The position numbers were made by a program, and so were the translations under genes. From the NCBI GenBank assembly GCA_016764015.1, contig JAESSR010000318.1:1-8090 (forward strand): a stretch of DNA of 8,090 nucleotides, read 5' to 3'. Source of the stretch: Phycisphaerales bacterium. GTDB lineage: Bacteria > Planctomycetota > Phycisphaerae > Phycisphaerales > UBA1924. The notes beneath the pieces are model-generated. The model was given only the letters and a program-made list of their open reading frames with translations. It did not search any database and was not told the DNA's origin. This document shows positions 5,463 through 8,090 of this stretch, one piece after another; position 1 is the first letter of the stretch; the number at the start of each line of letters is the position of its first letter.

Positions 5463-5678
5463 CTACGCGTTGGTGACGACTTTCTTACCCATACAAGTCG
5501 GGCACGGTATCGGATGCCCAGTCGATGGCTGGAGCGCCGGAACCGCATTCAAACCAAGAGTTCGTACAGCTACTGTTTGTGGACAAGAAATCGAACCGAG
5601 CCCCATGCACTCCGGGCAAGTCTTAATTTCGATCTCGCCAGCGAGTTTGAGTTGTGGTGCGCTGTTGGGTATGTACAT
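5463..5678 (-). CDS. Small cysteine-rich CxxCxG protein, probable zinc-binding
   Basis: This 71-residue protein has two CxxC knuckles: CPECMGLGSISC (Cys21, Cys24, Cys32) and CPTCMGKK (Cys59, Cys62). Both are followed by Met-Gly. The first, CxxCxGxG, has the exact spacing of a DnaJ-type zinc knuckle. The 34 residues between Cys24 and Cys59 are hydrophobic, Pro-containing and free of charged clusters. The cysteines suggest one zinc ribbon formed from the two pairs. There is no J domain and no membrane segment, and I do not recognise a named family. The start is well supported: AGGAG lies eight bases before the ATG at 5678. It follows purM by 72 bases on the same strand, so co-transcription is possible, and it converges on nadD. 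It could be a small chaperone-like or nucleic-acid-binding zinc protein, but function is unknown. Confidence 0.72.
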   Translation of the reverse strand: MYIPNSAPQLKLAGEIEIKTCPECMGLGSISCPQTVAVRTLGLNAVPALQPSTGHPIPCPTCMGKKVVTNA

Positions 5679-5693
5679 CCAATATCTCCTGCT

Positions 5694-5713
5694 CTGATTA
5701 TCGGCTCAATCAG
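5694..5713 (-). repeat. Inverted repeat in the leader of the small cysteine-rich gene
   Basis: CTGATT and AATCAG form a perfect 6-base stem around an 8-base loop, five bases upstream of the AGGAG ribosome binding site of the small cysteine-rich gene. An overlapping 4-base stem (GGCT/AGCC) could form instead. The structure is weak and may be chance. Confidence 0.25.
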
Positions 5714-5750
5714 CCAGAGAGTTCACAGGAATACAGCAGATCGCTCAATC

Positions 5751-6872
5751 TCACTTCTTGCGGTTCTTGATCTTCACTTTGCCAGAGCCCTTGGTGATCT
5801 TTCCGATCACATGGACTCGCTCGCCGGACTTTTCAAGCCTACGAACAACCGCATCGGCAAAGGTCGGACGCACGATCAGCGTGTATCCGATGCCCATGTT
5901 AAAGACCACCCGCATCTCGGCTTCGTCGATCTCGCCTTGCTCTTGGAGCAGATCAAAGATCGGTTGGGGTGTCCACGCTTTTTCGTCAATCACCGCATCG
6001 ACCTGATTGTGGATGGCTCGGTTGATGTTGCCTTCCATGCCTCCACCCGTGATGTGGGCCATCCCCGAAATGATCTTCTTGACCTTGTACGCCCGGAGCA
6101 GTTTGATGATCGAATCCGCATAGATCCGTGTTGGCTCAAGAAGAACTTCGCCAAGTGTTCGATCGGTCTGTAGCTCTGGATAGGTCTTGTCGAGTTTGAG
6201 CTTTGCGTGCTTGATGACTTTGCGGACGAGGGAATAGCCGTTGGAATGCACGCCGGAGCTTTCGAGCCCGATGATGATATCGCCGGCTTCGACCCGCAAC
6301 GGGTTCGTCGCCTTCTTGAGTTCCACCACCCCGACACTGAACCCTGCGAGGTCATAGTCATTGGGTTTGTACAGATCGTTCATCTCGGCGGTCTCGCCAC
6401 CGATCAACGCGCAACCGGCCTGCTTGCACCCTTCAGATATCCCCTTGACGATGTCATAGAGCACATCCTGATCGACCTTGTTGACCGCGATGTAGTCCAG
6501 AAACAAGAGAGGCTCAGCCCCCTGCACGATCAGGTCGTTCACATTCATCGCAACGAGATCGATCCCCACGGTGTCGTGCTTGTTCATCTCGATCGCCAGA
6601 TGCACCTTGGTGCCCACGCCATCGGCACAGGCAACAAGGACGGGGTCTTTGTGATTGTGTTTGAAGAGCTGTTCGTTGTAATCGAGCCGAAACAGCCCGG
6701 CGAACCCGCCGGGGTTGTCGATCACCCGTTGCCCGTGTGTGCGGCGCAAGAGCGAGCCAATTGACCCCACAAACTTATCGCCCGCAGCGATACTCACGCC
6801 CGAATCGGCGTAAGTCAGACCTCGTTTTGGTGAACGCTTGGAAGCGGTACGACGAGTAGTTTTGGCTGCCAT
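5751..6872 (-). CDS. purM: Phosphoribosylformylglycinamidine cyclo-ligase (AIR synthetase)
   Basis: PurM closes the imidazole ring of purines, converting formylglycinamidine ribonucleotide to aminoimidazole ribonucleotide with ATP. It is a cytoplasmic homodimer. From the ATG at 6872 the product has 373 residues against about 345 in E. coli. The catalytic blocks appear in order: LTYADSGVSI (19-28), DGVGTK (84-89), GIDLVAMNVNDLIVQGAEP (103-121) leading into LLFLDY, GGETAEM (158-164), SSGVHSNGYSLVRK (205-218), EPTRIY (246-251) and HITGGG (273-278). They are intact, so the enzyme should be active. Both ends carry unusual basic tails, TTRRTASKRSPKRG near the N-terminus and KGSGKVKIKNRKK at the C-terminus. 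The frame is open upstream to 6965 with further ATGs at 6926 and 6923, which would add a hydrophobic segment unlike the family. No start has a clear ribosome binding site. The small cysteine-rich gene follows on the same strand, and metK diverges from it. Confidence 0.96.
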   Translation of the reverse strand: MAAKTTRRTASKRSPKRGLTYADSGVSIAAGDKFVGSIGSLLRRTHGQRVIDNPGGFAGLFRLDYNEQLFKHNHKDPVLVACADGVGTKVHLAIEMNKHDTVGIDLVAMNVNDLIVQGAEPLLFLDYIAVNKVDQDVLYDIVKGISEGCKQAGCALIGGETAEMNDLYKPNDYDLAGFSVGVVELKKATNPLRVEAGDIIIGLESSGVHSNGYSLVRKVIKHAKLKLDKTYPELQTDRTLGEVLLEPTRIYADSIIKLLRAYKVKKIISGMAHITGGGMEGNINRAIHNQVDAVIDEKAWTPQPIFDLLQEQGEIDEAEMRVVFNMGIGYTLIVRPTFADAVVRRLEKSGERVHVIGKITKGSGKVKIKNRKK

Positions 6873-6955
6873 GCACGGAGGATAGCGTGCCGAACTCACC
6901 AAGGCCTTTGCCAAGAGGATCATCATCAACAATGAGCAACTTCGATCGGGCGGGC

Positions 6956-6961
6956 TATAAT
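6956..6961 (+). promoter_or_regulatory. Predicted -10 element of the metK promoter
   Basis: A perfect TATAAT at 6956-6961 is set in a GC-rich flank (GGGC before it, CC after it). No good -35 hexamer is present at the usual spacing. Transcription near 6968 would give a leader of about 68 bases holding the hairpin and the ribosome binding site. On the other strand the same bases give only an imperfect -10 for purM. Confidence 0.5.
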
Positions 6962-6986
6962 CCATATATCCGAAAGTAAGGCTACA

Positions 6987-7012
6987 GCCAGTGCGGATGC
7001 TTTCGCACTGGC
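6987..7012 (+). promoter_or_regulatory. Strong hairpin in the metK leader, candidate cis-regulatory RNA
   Basis: GCCAGTGCG (6987-6995) and CGCACTGGC (7004-7012) form a perfect 9-base stem with an 8-base loop, GATGCTTT. It lies between the predicted metK promoter and the TAAGGA ribosome binding site (7021-7026). No T-tract follows, so it is not an intrinsic terminator. CTTT in the loop could pair with AAAG at 6973-6976 upstream, which would make a pseudoknot-like fold, but such short pairing may be chance. It does not match the layout of SAM-I, SAM-II or SAM/SAH riboswitches as I know them. Confidence 0.45.
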
Positions 7013-7035
7013 AGAGAGATTAAGGACTATTCAAA

Positions 7036-8090
<1,055 letters not shown>

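Noticed and set aside
5514..6173. Plus-strand open frame of 219 codons
   Set aside because: It is antisense to purM and the small cysteine-rich gene. The purM product is unmistakable, so this is a shadow frame.
6207..6764. Plus-strand open frame of 185 codons
   Set aside because: It lies wholly inside purM on the opposite strand, and its His/Val/Asp-rich translation mirrors purM codon usage.
6966..7035. Known SAM riboswitch upstream of metK
   Set aside because: The leader is too short for SAM-I/SAM-IV and lacks the SAM-II and SAM/SAH sequence patterns as I know them, so I kept only a generic hairpin call.

Overview
The window looks like chromosomal housekeeping DNA from a Gram-negative-type bacterium. 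Two predicted lipoproteins carry lipoboxes, and there is an MscS-type channel, an exported peptidoglycan amidase and a SlyX-like protein. Base composition is moderate, near 50% GC by eye. A marine planctomycete, perhaps of the Phycisphaerae, is my best guess. It rests on the enlarged YggS, basic tails on PurM, weak ribosome binding sites and the general protein style. The sequence does not prove it. I see no insertion sequence, phage gene, CRISPR array, tRNA or rRNA.

Layout: (1) 1-420, minus strand, the N-terminal part of an MscS-family mechanosensitive channel running off the left edge. (2) 421-698, a divergent intergenic and leader region with promoter candidates for both neighbours. (3) 699-1478, plus strand, a lipoprotein with a twin-arginine-like signal and an N-acetylmuramoyl-L-alanine amidase (PGRP/Amidase_2) domain. 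(4) 4480 down to 1530, minus strand, five colinear genes in transcription order: an Hpt phosphotransfer protein, a PleD-like receiver-GGDEF diguanylate cyclase, a SlyX-like coiled-coil protein, a small lipoprotein and yggS. The first three look like one transcript. The lipoprotein and yggS each appear to have their own promoter. (5) 4658-5392, plus strand, nadD (NAD synthesis), divergent from the Hpt gene. (6) 6872 down to 5463, minus strand, purM (purine synthesis) followed by a 71-residue cysteine-rich CxxCxG protein. (7) 7036 to the right edge, plus strand, metK (S-adenosylmethionine synthase), divergent from purM, with a strong hairpin in its leader.

Functionally the window combines cofactor and nucleotide metabolism (nadD, purM, metK, and PLP homeostasis by yggS), cell-envelope functions (channel, amidase, lipoprotein) and one signalling module. 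In that module an Hpt protein with a visible phospho-histidine motif sits directly upstream of a receiver-diguanylate cyclase. No histidine kinase lies in the window, so an unlinked kinase probably feeds this c-di-GMP output. The items most worth a second look are this Hpt/DGC/SlyX-like cluster, the metK leader hairpin, the small cysteine-rich protein beside purM, and a lipoprotein promoter placed so close to the start codon that its mRNA should be leaderless. I did not find a clearly new multi-gene system.
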